Source: Myxococcales bacterium
GTDB lineage: Bacteria; Myxococcota_A; Polyangia; Polyangiales; Polyangiaceae
Direction: 5' to 3'
Assembly (NCBI GenBank): GCA_016706225.1
Contig: JADJKB010000022.1
Span: 434,001 to 498,000, forward strand
DNA: 64,000 nt
Within the stretch, counting starts at the first letter, position 1; every line of letters begins with the position of its first letter. The notes under the pieces are model-generated. The model was given only the letters and a program-made list of their open reading frames with translations. It did not search any database and was not told the DNA's origin. Made by a program: the position numbers and the translations under genes. Shown here piece by piece: positions 26,070 through 33,751 of this stretch.

Positions 26070-27929
26070 TCAGACAGCACGCGCAGCCGCGCACTCAACT
26101 CCGCTCTCCGTCGTCGGAGGCAGGCGGATGGACCGTGGCATCGCCTGCGGTGTCGCGGTGACCGCGGCGAAATCCGAGCGCCCATGGTGTTTGCGAAAGT
26201 GCTTGGCCGCGCGTCGGGCATTCTCGGCCAGGTCCTCGAGCAGCACGCGTGCAAACCCCGCCGAGAGGCCACCCTGCAGCCGGAACACCTCGGCCGAATG
26301 CACACCGTCGCGACCGCCCAGGCGATGTTCACTGCGCATCATGCCGGGTTGTTGACCCAGCCCGAGCGAGCGAGCTGCGCGGGACGCCGCGTACATTGCC
26401 GGCGCACCGGCGCACATCGCCCGTTCGCTCAGGCTCAGCTCGCCGGTCAGGCGAACGATGTCCTCGCGCAGTCTGCGCGCGCTCTCCCGCACCTTCGCGT
26501 TCGGCCCGAACGCCATCGCCGCGGCGGTCACCGGCAGCATGCCGCGCGCGTCCCGCGCCAGGCGCTCGGCGCGCTGCCTGAGCAGCGGGCTCGAGTCGTT
26601 TCGCAGGCTCTCGCAGCCGGTCAGCCAGACCCGTCCGAGCCGCAGCGGACTTGGCCCGAGCCGTTGGAAGTCCTGCTGGTAGATGTCGCGCTGAAGGTGC
26701 TCGACTTGCTCGGGACGTTCGAAGCTCGGATGTTCGAAGTGCATCGCAAAGCCGTCCCAGCGCCGCAGGTCGGGCGCCCGCTTGAACTTGGGCAGATAAC
26801 GCCCCTCGCGGACCACCTGCTCGTGAAACGGCGTGCCCGGGAACGCAAAGTAGATCAGGCACTGCGTGAGCGCCGGCTCGAGCTCCATCAGCTGCTCGAA
26901 CTCCGCCCAGATCTTCTCCGGCGTCTGGTACGGGAAGCCGATGATCATGCTGGTCAGCGTCGCGCACCCGACGCTCTTCAGACCTGCGTACAGGTCCGGA
27001 AAACCCTTGCCTTGTTGCTTGCGGTAGCCCGCGTCGGCGCCCTCGAAGGCGTTCCACACGAGATCGAAGCCCATCTCTGCGATCTCGCGGGGCTCGAACT
27101 GCGAGAGGCCTCGCACGCTCCCGAAGCCCATGATGCTGAACGCCTCACCGCCTTCGCGGGCGCAGTCCAGAAACTCCAGCGCGCGGCGCCGGTGCAAGAA
27201 GAAATCTTCGTCGATCACGATGAAGCTGTTCATCGACTGCCCCTCGGCCTCCGCTCGACGTTTGGTGCGGAGCAGCGCCTCGTAGAGATCGCGCCCGGTG
27301 TCGCTGAAGGGCACGTACTTCTGCTTGAAGAAGTGGGAGGTGCAGCAGAAGTCGCAGCCGTTCGAGCAGCCGAGGCCGGCCGTCACGTGGCCGACGACAC
27401 TCGGGAGCTGAAACCCCAGCACCTGAACGCTGGGGATCGGAGCATGGGGATGGCGAATCGGCGCGTCGATGGGTTCGCCAAACGTGCGCCGCAAGAAGCG
27501 TACGCCCTCCTCGCGACAGATGGCGTCGGCCCAGGGCGAGAGGACCGCGTCCGGGAGCACCGTGCCATAACCGCCCAGGATGATCTTGGCGCCCGGCGCG
27601 TGCTTGCGAATCAGCGGGATCATCTCGCGCACCTTGTGGAAGGTGGCGACGACGAAGTTGATCCCCACGTGGGTGTAGCCGCCTCGTGCGAGCTCGCGCA
27701 CTAGCTCGCGCCTGGATGGGTAGTGCAACGTCACGGTCGGTGTCGTGACGTTCTCCGCCAGGTAATCGATGGCCCATACCCGGATCACCTGACGCAGGCT
27801 GAAGGGCCCCTGCGCCCGGGTGACCTGAGCGTGAAAGAGCTCGGCGCCGACGCTGTCCCCTTCGCCGGGCCCCCCGAAGGGACGGATCACGCTGGTGAGC
27901 AGGAGTTTGGTCGTGGAGCCCTGTTCCAT
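26070..27929 (-). CDS. B12-binding radical SAM protein
   Basis: 619 residues. The N-terminal domain (about 50-160) has the Rossmann pattern of cobalamin-binding radical SAM enzymes: GGYTHVGINFVVATF, KIILGGYGTV. The radical SAM core has Cys188, Cys192 and Cys195 in GLGCSNGCDFC, the CxxxCxxC site for the 4Fe-4S cluster that reduces SAM. A later strand IIGFPYQTPEKIW and the end of the core are also typical. The C-terminal 200 residues are helical and specific to this protein. Such enzymes usually methylate or rearrange unactivated carbons in lipids, cofactors or natural products. No pathway gene flanks it, so the substrate is unknown. Confidence 0.87.
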   Translation of the reverse strand: MEQGSTTKLLLTSVIRPFGGPGEGDSVGAELFHAQVTRAQGPFSLRQVIRVWAIDYLAENVTTPTVTLHYPSRRELVRELARGGYTHVGINFVVATFHKVREMIPLIRKHAPGAKIILGGYGTVLPDAVLSPWADAICREEGVRFLRRTFGEPIDAPIRHPHAPIPSVQVLGFQLPSVVGHVTAGLGCSNGCDFCCTSHFFKQKYVPFSDTGRDLYEALLRTKRRAEAEGQSMNSFIVIDEDFFLHRRRALEFLDCAREGGEAFSIMGFGSVRGLSQFEPREIAEMGFDLVWNAFEGADAGYRKQQGKGFPDLYAGLKSVGCATLTSMIIGFPYQTPEKIWAEFEQLMELEPALTQCLIYFAFPGTPFHEQVVREGRYLPKFKRAPDLRRWDGFAMHFEHPSFERPEQVEHLQRDIYQQDFQRLGPSPLRLGRVWLTGCESLRNDSSPLLRQRAERLARDARGMLPVTAAAMAFGPNAKVRESARRLREDIVRLTGELSLSERAMCAGAPAMYAASRAARSLGLGQQPGMMRSEHRLGGRDGVHSAEVFRLQGGLSAGFARVLLEDLAENARRAAKHFRKHHGRSDFAAVTATPQAMPRSIRLPPTTESGVECAAARAV

Positions 27930-28051
27930 GCTCGAACGCTACGCGGGGGTCTGCCAGGCTTCGGTCACGCCGTGTAACGGTTTGGTCTGGACTTGACCGA
28001 TCGCAAGTCGGGCCTGACTTGCGCTGGAGTCACACGCTCCAGGGCTCCGAC

Positions 28052-28456
28052 TCAGTATCGCTGCTTCTGCGGCAGTCCGTCAGCGAGCTCGTAGTAGTCG
28101 CCCTTGTCAGCCACGAAGATGTGGTGAGCGAGCCGAAGCTCGCTCGGGGCATCGAGGGAGCCCATCGCGATTGCGATTCGGTGCGCGTGTTTCTCGTGGC
28201 GATCCGCGTGCCAGAACAGCGCCGAGCCGCAGCTCACGCAGAACCCGCGCCGCACGAGCTTCGACGACTCGTACCAGCGGAGCTGGTCCTCGCCCTTCGT
28301 CAGCACGAGCGACGCGAACTCGACGTTCACGGACGCCCAGTAGTGGCCGCTCCACCGCCGGCACTGCCCACAGTGGCAGGCGTCACCCTCGTCACCGTCG
28401 CGCAGCGCTTCGAACGCGACCGCACCGCACAAACACCGTCCGGAGAGCTTCGTCAT
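28052..28456 (-). CDS. GFA / CENP-V family zinc protein
   Basis: 134 residues. The pattern is that of the glutathione-dependent formaldehyde-activating (GFA) / DUF636 family: GRCLCGAVAF at the N-terminus, CHCGQCRRW, and GFCVSCGSALFW in the second half. The paired Cys residues bind zinc. The biochemical role of most members is uncertain; the enzyme that joins formaldehyde to glutathione is one member. ATG 28456 is preceded by AGGGA at the right distance, so the longer frame up to 28612 is not used. It is isolated, with no formaldehyde pathway nearby. Confidence 0.88.
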   Translation of the reverse strand: MTKLSGRCLCGAVAFEALRDGDEGDACHCGQCRRWSGHYWASVNVEFASLVLTKGEDQLRWYESSKLVRRGFCVSCGSALFWHADRHEKHAHRIAIAMGSLDAPSELRLAHHIFVADKGDYYELADGLPQKQRY

Positions 28457-28652
28457 CGTTCCCTGCCAGGCTCGCGGCCGCCGTCTCAGTGCGGCGCCGG
28501 TGGTCCAGAGTACGCGCGCAGCGCGCGGCCGTGAACGAGCGCACGAAGTCCGGGCGTTTGGGCAGGTCATCTCTTGCAATGCGAGCCGCCACTGTCCGTT
28601 GCGACGGGCCACGAGGCTTTACCTCACCCCCGCCTGATGGGAGTCTCGCCAC

Positions 28653-28847
28653 GTGGACGAACAAGACCGTCAGGCTCTGGCAAACTCCGACGTGCCGCGC
28701 CATCTCGACCCTCGAGGTGATGCCGAGATCTGTCCGCCCCAGCATGCGTACAACAAGTACCCACCCTTCAGTCGCGAACGAATCATCATGGGACTGCTCG
28801 CCACGCTGGCGGTCATCGTCTGCGTCGTCGTGGTATTTCTCTGGTGA
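28653..28847 (+). CDS. Small single-pass membrane protein
   Basis: 64 residues from a GTG, with GGGAG about 9 nt upstream. The first 45 residues are polar with one Cys and Tyr-Pro motifs (YNKYPPFSRERI), and the last 18 are a strong membrane helix, GLLATLAVIVCVVVVFLW, ending directly at the stop. It is a tail-anchored topology with the bulk inside. No family was recognised. It stands alone at the left edge of the accessory island, and the repeat at 28874 starts just after its stop. Confidence 0.6.
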   Translation: MDEQDRQALANSDVPRHLDPRGDAEICPPQHAYNKYPPFSRERIIMGLLATLAVIVCVVVVFLW

Positions 28848-29115
28848 TCGGGGAATTCGAAGCGCGCGAAGCGCTTCCTTCCGAGTGAAGTTCGACTCCG
28901 TCGCGAGCGCGGCACGCGCTGCTCGGTTTTCCCGGCGCGTTCGCAGCTTGGAAAGTCAGAGACCAGACACGAGCGGCCAAGACCTCGTCCGCGTCGATCA
29001 GCTGTCCCGCGTCGGCCTGGGCGATGCTGCGATCAAGCGCGGCGTGCAGCGCTGCGCGCTCCTCGTCGTTCAGCGAGTCTCCGCTCGAGTCACACAGGTA
29101 CACGCTGACGGGCAT
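28813..29115 (-). pseudogene. Antitoxin-like ORF fused into a repeat at its C-terminus
   Basis: From ATG 29115 (GAGGGA right before it) the protein starts MPVSVYLCDSSGD and continues SLNDEERAALHAALDRSIAQADAGQLIDADEVLAA. That helix-rich acidic module is typical of short antitoxins of RelE/ParE toxins. The reading then runs into the roughly 100-bp repeat (28874-28973), and the rest, RVWSLTFQAANAPGKPS and an Arg tail, has no family look. No toxin follows. The likely history is a degenerate toxin-antitoxin locus cut by the repeat. Confidence 0.4.
28874..28973 (+). repeat. Dispersed ~100-bp repeat, copy 1
   Basis: About 90 percent identical to 30891-30990 (10 differences over 100 bases, no gaps). 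Core signature: GCTCGGTTTTCCCGGCGCG. It lies in the tail of a broken antitoxin-like ORF. Read on the minus strand, its end resembles codons for FTRKE, the same position as FTGKE of the Rhs core in copy 2. Confidence 0.85.
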
Positions 29116-29148
29116 TCCCTCGGCACGATGCTCAATCTCCGAATGCAA

Positions 29149-29562
29149 CGAGGCCAGCTGATCGCAATCAACTCACCCTCCGACGACGGGCTGGGCACTC
29201 CGGGTTTCTCGAGTCTGATCCCCCTTCTCCTCATCAGCAGCAATCTCGTCGCCTGCACCAACAAGGGCGAAGACAAGGCCCGCCTCTACGCACTCGGCGA
29301 GCTCGGACACGAAGCGATCGAAGTCTTCGTGGCGAGCATGGAGCAGCAGTGAAAATCGTCTCGGCGGGCGTCTCGGCCGCCGAGGCGGGCGTGGCCCGCC
29401 GCGCCGCCCTCTGCACGGCGCGGCGTGGTCGCGCTGCTCGTCACTGCGGCCGTGTAATGGTGCGTTGGGCCTCGACGGCGGGAGCTCGGCGAGGCGCGGC
29501 TCGACTTCCACGCGGAGCGGCGCGGCACATCGATGGACCGCCCGCCGCGGGCCAACGCGCCA
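29149..29562 (-). other. Gap without a confident gene; contains an inverted-repeat element
   Basis: About 410 bp. Short open frames exist on both strands, for example a plus-strand frame ending ELGHEAIEVFVASMEQQ at 29352, but none has a start with a ribosome site and a recognisable family. The right half holds the inverted repeat described at 29454-29566. Confidence 0.4.
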
Positions 29563-29566
29563 TTAC
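29454..29566. repeat. 113-bp element with 18-bp terminal inverted repeats
   Basis: GTAATGGTGCGTTGGGCC at the left and GGGCCAACGCGCCATTAC at the right pair as inverted repeats with two mismatches, and the arms continue imperfectly inward. The right arm ends within the stop codon of the immunity gene. It could be a MITE-like insertion or a long terminator hairpin for the toxin/immunity unit. No target duplication was seen. Confidence 0.55.
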
Positions 29567-29997
29567 TCGGTCCGCGGCTCACCTTGCGCGCGCCAGTAAA
29601 GCTCGAGTCGTTCCATCAATTGGACATCATCAAATCCCCCAAGCGCTCTAAGCAGTCCCTGTAACCCGGGATCGTTCGCCTGGTCTTCGAACTCTTCCAG
29701 GTTCGCGCTGGGCTTCCCGCCCGGGAATAGTGCGCAGGCTTTGTTGAGCATTTCGTACGCCTCTAGCGCCCCGATTCGTTCCAGCGCCCGAAGAGTCTCT
29801 TCCCAGTGTGCGCTCGCGTAGTTGGTGAAGTAGGCACCGAGCCCGCCTCCGATGTACTCGAAGTGAAAGAAGTTCACATCGTACAGGTCACGTTCCACTT
29901 GCGAGAGCGCGTTGTACCTCGCTTCCCACTCTTCCTCGGGCGCGTTGATCACCTTCTCGTGGACGGCATTGAGCACGGCCACAAACTCCTTCGTCAC
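29563..29997 (-). CDS. DUF4375-type immunity protein for the Rhs toxin
   Basis: 144 residues from a GTG with GAGG upstream. Helical throughout. The run VERDLYDVNFFHFE then GGLGAYFTNYASAHWE and RALERIGALEAYE matches the pattern of DUF4375, a family often found as the immunity partner of polymorphic toxins. It follows the Rhs-associated nuclease gene by 12 bp in the same direction, the normal toxin-then-immunity order. It would bind and block the nuclease in the producing cell and its siblings. The family name is from memory of the pattern. Confidence 0.78.
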   Translation of the reverse strand: MTKEFVAVLNAVHEKVINAPEEEWEARYNALSQVERDLYDVNFFHFEYIGGGLGAYFTNYASAHWEETLRALERIGALEAYEMLNKACALFPGGKPSANLEEFEDQANDPGLQGLLRALGGFDDVQLMERLELYWRAQGEPRTE

Positions 29998-30009
29998 AGT
30001 ATCACCTCG

Positions 30010-30906
30010 CTATTTCTTCCCACTTTGCGCGGCGGCCTTCTTTGCAGCATCCAGAGTCTGGCGGAATGCATCGAATTGCTTCATGTACTCTTCACGCACC
30101 GAAGCTGGCGTGCCTGCAGCGTCGAAGAGGCGGTTTGCAAGACCGCGCGCCTCCTCAGCGCTGACCTTTTCCCACTTGAACTCACCACCCATCTTCTCTC
30201 GCATCTCGCTCATCCAGGTGTTCGTGGCACCCACGGTCTTGGCGTGATCCGCTTTCGACATCAGCACCCCCGGCGCCTTGTCCGCGCTGTAGGCCGATCC
30301 GTAGTGGGTCTCCATCCACTTGCTGAGCACGCCATGATGCGACTCGGCGAGCCCCTTCCGGCGGCCAAACTGGGACATTCCTCCGTGTTCGCCCACGACC
30401 CACATCACGCGCTTCTGGACGCTCTCGACTACCGTGGATGCATACTTTCCGAGGTCTTTCGGGCTGAGACGGCGTACCAGGGACGCGACGCCCTGCTCTG
30501 CAGGCTTCGCCGCACGAAACGCGACGTGCGAGCCCGTGGTGACGCCACCAATCCCGGCGACAACCGCGTCTGATGCCAGCGCTGTTGGCAAGCCCCAGTT
30601 CACGGCGGCCACAACCTTCGGCACTCTGAGCGGCGACGGCGACCTCCACGCCGCCGCGACGCGGTCTATCCAATCGGCGATAGGGGGACGGAATCGCTTC
30701 TGGCATGGCTCGCACGGGACCCAAGACCGGGGGTCATGTCTTTCAGGCGCCCCGCTCACGTACGCGTACAGGTTCAGGTCCGCCTCGTCGTCCGGCACGT
30801 GCACCGCCAACGGATCCGCACTCATCCACCGATTCAAGACCGGCGCGTAGTACCTCTTCCCGAAGTACTGGAGCCCGACCTCGACGTCCTCTTCCTTCCC
30901 TGTGAA
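30010..30906 (-). pseudogene. Orphan Rhs C-terminus carrying a Tox-SHH HNH-type nuclease domain
   Basis: The frame is open to 30972, but homology starts at 30906 with FTGKEEDVEVGLQYFG, then YYAPVLNRWMSADPLAVH and LNLYAYVSG, the conserved end of the Rhs/YD core where the tip toxin is attached. The final 140 residues are the variable toxin: ESHHGVLSKWMETHYG, KAPGVLMSKADHAKT and NTWMSEMREKMGG fit the Tox-SHH branch of the HNH/Endo VII superfamily (SHH signature, second His in ADH), so it should cut DNA. All upstream YD repeats, signal and delivery domains are missing. No normal start codon precedes the core; a TTG exists at 30837. It is therefore a displaced Rhs-CT cassette, perhaps silent until recombined. 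Confidence 0.72.
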
Positions 30907-30990
30907 GCTCGACTCCGTCGCGAGCGCCGACCGCGCAGCTCGGTTTTCCCGGCGCGTTCGCAGCTTAGAAAGTCAGAGACCAGAGGCGAG
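30891..30990 (+). repeat. Dispersed ~100-bp repeat, copy 2
   Basis: Matches copy 1 at 28874-28973. It abuts, and overlaps by about 16 bp, the first preserved codons of the Rhs core on the minus strand, so it marks the exact 5' truncation point of the Rhs fragment. On the other side lies the tail of a RelE-type toxin gene. Confidence 0.85.
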
Positions 30991-31026
30991 ATCCTCGTGC
31001 AGCGACGAAAATCCCAGACGCGAGTT

Positions 31027-31410
31027 TCAGCCTAGCTTCGCGCTCGCCGAGACGCGAGCGCCGACGCGCACGCGCGCGGGGAGGCGGGTTTTCGGCGGCC
31101 AAAAAGGCAAGCCATCAGAGCTTCGGTGCGGTCTCGCGTCGGCCGTCCAAACGTGGAGCACGCGGATCATCTGCTTGCGCTCATCGATTTCGAAATACAT
31201 GTGGCACCGCGACTTCGGCATCAGCAACCGTTTCAAGCCTGGGCGCTTCTCCGTTGGCAATGGCGTACCAGGAGTGTCGACAGAGCCGAGGAAATCGATC
31301 GCCTCGAGCAGCTCCAGCGCGAAGGTGTTGGGGAAGTCAGCGTACTTGCGCCAGCGTGCGTCGATGCGCGTGGCAGCCCGCCCGGCTCGCTTTGAGATGA
31401 AAACGTTCAC
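31027..31410 (-). CDS. RelE/ParE-superfamily toxin
   Basis: 127 residues from a GTG that overlaps the antitoxin stop (GTGA). The first 90 residues fit the RelE fold: a basic helix (RAATRIDARWRKY), RLLMPKSRCHMYFEID and MIRVLHVW for the core strands. RelE proteins cut mRNA in the ribosome; ParE relatives poison gyrase, and the two cannot be told apart here. After HVWTAD the expected short end is replaced by about 35 Arg/Ala/Val-rich residues, so the 3' end may be extended by a nearby sequence change. The order antitoxin then toxin with overlap is standard. Confidence 0.82.
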   Translation of the reverse strand: MNVFISKRAGRAATRIDARWRKYADFPNTFALELLEAIDFLGSVDTPGTPLPTEKRPGLKRLLMPKSRCHMYFEIDERKQMIRVLHVWTADARPHRSSDGLPFWPPKTRLPARVRVGARVSASAKLG

Positions 31411-31631
31411 GGCCTGGCCGCAAGGCGCAGCGCAAACTCGCGTGCATCTTCGAAGTCACCGCGCTCGAAATCCTCGGCGCCTTCTTCGACGGCGCGCTCG
31501 AGCTCGGCTCGTTCCTCGGCAGTCATCCGATCTGTCACCGGAAAAACGAGCAGCTCCGCTCCCTCGACAAAATCCCTCGGCTCGTCGAGCACGATCTGCC
31601 CGTTCTTCACTTGCGCCTTCAGAGCGTCCAT
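31407..31631 (-). CDS. Antitoxin of the RelE-type pair
   Basis: 74 residues. A short N-terminal beta part, LKAQVKNGQIVLDEPRDF, reads like the first strands of AbrB/MazE- or Phd-like antitoxins that bind operator DNA. The acidic helical C-terminus (ERAELERAVEEGAEDFERGDF) would wrap around the toxin. It lies directly before the toxin with a 4-bp overlap. ATG 31631 is the natural start; the frame continues upstream only as an antisense shadow. The operon is normally repressed by its own antitoxin-toxin complex; no operator was assigned. Confidence 0.82.
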   Translation of the reverse strand: MDALKAQVKNGQIVLDEPRDFVEGAELLVFPVTDRMTAEERAELERAVEEGAEDFERGDFEDAREFALRLAARP

Positions 31632-31690
31632 ACGGCCAAAGATAGCACCACCCCGTGCCCTCGCCGAGGCTCGCCCGGGCGCGGAGCTCG

Positions 31691-33751
31691 CTACGACGAG
31701 TAGCTGGTGTTCTCCAGCAGGATCACGTTCGTCCTGCTGCGGGTCTCGCCGGCGTTGGTCACGTAGACGGCGGGTTTGTCGACGATCGGGCAGACCTTCT
31801 CGCACGCGCCGCAGCCGATGCAGAGCGACGGATCGACGTGGGGACGTTGCACCTTGATGGTGGTCATCTTCGCCGCCTCGCCACCCGCCTCGTAGTGGCT
31901 CTCGCGCTTCGGTACCTCGACGTCTTCGGCCCAGATGGCCTTGGGCGAGGTCGGACAGAACTCCTCACACACGATGCACGGCGTGGCCATCGACCAGGGC
32001 AGACAACGGCCCTGGTCGTACATCGCCGTGCCGATGCTCACCGGCTTCTGGCCGATGCCCATCTTCTGTTTCTCGTCGATCTTCTGGATCGCTCCGGTCG
32101 GGCAGACCTGGCCACAGAGCACACAGCTGAACTCACAGTAGCCAATGCGCGCGATCAGGATCGGCGTCCACAACCCCTCGAGCCCCGCCTCGAAGAACGC
32201 CGGGTGCAGCGCGTTGTTGGGACAGACCTTCATGCACTCCGCACAGCGGATGCAGCGCTCGAGAAACTCGCGCTCTTCCACCGAGCCCGGCGGGCGGATC
32301 ACCTTCTCGCTGTACGCTCGGTCCGGCCAGTTTGCGACGCGCATCGCCGGGATCGCCGCAGCGCCCGCCGCGGTCGTGGCCAGCATCGTGCGGCGCTGCA
32401 GATCGGGCTTCAGGATCTCGCTCTTGCGGTTGGGCAAGAACTTGAACTTGATCACGTCCTCGGGACAGGCAGTCTCACAGTTGAAACACACGAAACACTC
32501 GTCTTGCCGGTGTTTCACCCCGCCCTGCGGGCTGTCCGCACCCTGGCAGTGCACCAGGCACAGGTTGCAGTCGGTGCACTTCGAATGATCCTTCTCCATT
32601 CCGAAGATGGAGAAGCGCGACAGCACGCCCAGGAACGAACCGAGCGGACACAGCGCCCGGCACCAGAACCGCGGAATGATGCGGTTCATGAACAAGATGG
32701 CGACCAGCGCGAAAATGATGAACCAGGTCTGGTGGAAATAACCCTGGTTCGCGGTCCAGATGGTCTGCGCAAGGAAGTCCTGCGCGCCATCACTCGCGTT
32801 CTGCACCGAGCGCAGGTTGGTCGACGCCGCCACGGTCGCGCCGCGAATGCCCAGGTACTGCAGCGCGGGCACGACACCGAGGCCGATGGCGCGCACGGCC
32901 ACGCAGATCGGATCGAACAGCCCGCCAACCGCGCTACCCGCGGCGGCCGCACCCAGGAAGCCGTACATCAGGTAGTACTTGCCGGATTGCCAGCCCTTGG
33001 TCTTGTTCGACTCGACCCGTTTGTTCCCCTTCAGATAACGACTCGGGAAGATCCAACCGAAGAACTGGTGCAGCGTTCCGAACGGACAGATCCAGCCGCA
33101 GAACACGCGCCCGAAGAGCAGCGTCAGCGTCAAGATCACGAGGGACCACGCCAGCCCGCGGTAGACCGTGTGGGTCGAGAGCAGCGTCATCGCCGCGACG
33201 AAGGGATCGGCCAGCAGAAACGCCTCGACCGGCAGCGGCAAGCGGATCGCTTTGTCGGATGCGGCGGCGAACGTGCCGCGGAACGCGGTCGCAAACAGGA
33301 ACCACAAGAAGATCCCGAGGAACACCGCCTGCGCCACGACCCGCGCGCCAGCCAGGAACCGAATGATCTTTCGCGCGGGGATCCCCGAGCCGGGCAGCTT
33401 GCGCGGGCCAAAGCGTCTCTTGACCCACCTATTGAAGCCCGAGGGCGGTGGAACGCGCGTGGGAGTCGATGCTGAACCAGCGCTCTCGCCCCCACCGCCG
33501 GCCTTCGGCGAGGCAGCCCCGCTCGCGGAGGTGCCCGCCGCGCTCGCGTCGACCGCGCCAGCCGAAACCCCACCCGACTTGCAACCGCACCCGCCGGAGC
33601 CGCAGCCCTTCTTCGCAGCAGCCGCCGGCGGTTGAACGGCGGGCGGCGCGCGCACCGGCTCCGCGTCGAGCGGAGCGACCCGCCCCGCAGCGCCGAGCCA
33701 CGGGATGGGGCTGGGTAGATCGTGGGGCGCAGCGTGGGTGTGCTCGGACAC
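31691..33751 (-). CDS. NapH/NapG-like polyferredoxin fusion, membrane bound
   Basis: 686 residues from GTG 33751, directly after the stop of the DUF362 gene. Residues 1-110 are Pro/Ala/Gly-rich with a Cys-rich GCGSGGCGCK patch. A NapH/NosR-like part follows with four membrane helices and two CxxxCP motifs (FCGWICPFG, WCRALCPLG), then CTDCNLCLVHC and CFVCFNCETACP. The second half resembles NapG: an Arg-start hydrophobic patch (RRTMLATTAAGAAA), then CIRCAECMKVCP, CVLCGQVCP, CIVCEEFCP and a last CIGCGACEKVCP. It should move electrons from the quinone pool to a periplasmic or cytosolic partner. NapH and NapG are normally separate proteins; the fusion is complete here. The terminal enzyme is not in the window. 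Confidence 0.85.
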   Translation of the reverse strand: MSEHTHAAPHDLPSPIPWLGAAGRVAPLDAEPVRAPPAVQPPAAAAKKGCGSGGCGCKSGGVSAGAVDASAAGTSASGAASPKAGGGGESAGSASTPTRVPPPSGFNRWVKRRFGPRKLPGSGIPARKIIRFLAGARVVAQAVFLGIFLWFLFATAFRGTFAAASDKAIRLPLPVEAFLLADPFVAAMTLLSTHTVYRGLAWSLVILTLTLLFGRVFCGWICPFGTLHQFFGWIFPSRYLKGNKRVESNKTKGWQSGKYYLMYGFLGAAAAGSAVGGLFDPICVAVRAIGLGVVPALQYLGIRGATVAASTNLRSVQNASDGAQDFLAQTIWTANQGYFHQTWFIIFALVAILFMNRIIPRFWCRALCPLGSFLGVLSRFSIFGMEKDHSKCTDCNLCLVHCQGADSPQGGVKHRQDECFVCFNCETACPEDVIKFKFLPNRKSEILKPDLQRRTMLATTAAGAAAIPAMRVANWPDRAYSEKVIRPPGSVEEREFLERCIRCAECMKVCPNNALHPAFFEAGLEGLWTPILIARIGYCEFSCVLCGQVCPTGAIQKIDEKQKMGIGQKPVSIGTAMYDQGRCLPWSMATPCIVCEEFCPTSPKAIWAEDVEVPKRESHYEAGGEAAKMTTIKVQRPHVDPSLCIGCGACEKVCPIVDKPAVYVTNAGETRSRTNVILLENTSYSS

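Noticed and set aside
29349..29651. 100-residue plus-strand frame in the toxin-island gap
   Set aside because: Arg/Ala-rich, no ribosome site, and it overlaps the inverted-repeat unit and the immunity gene's end.
31655..33475. 606-residue plus-strand frame
   Set aside because: Antisense of the polyferredoxin; no motifs of its own.
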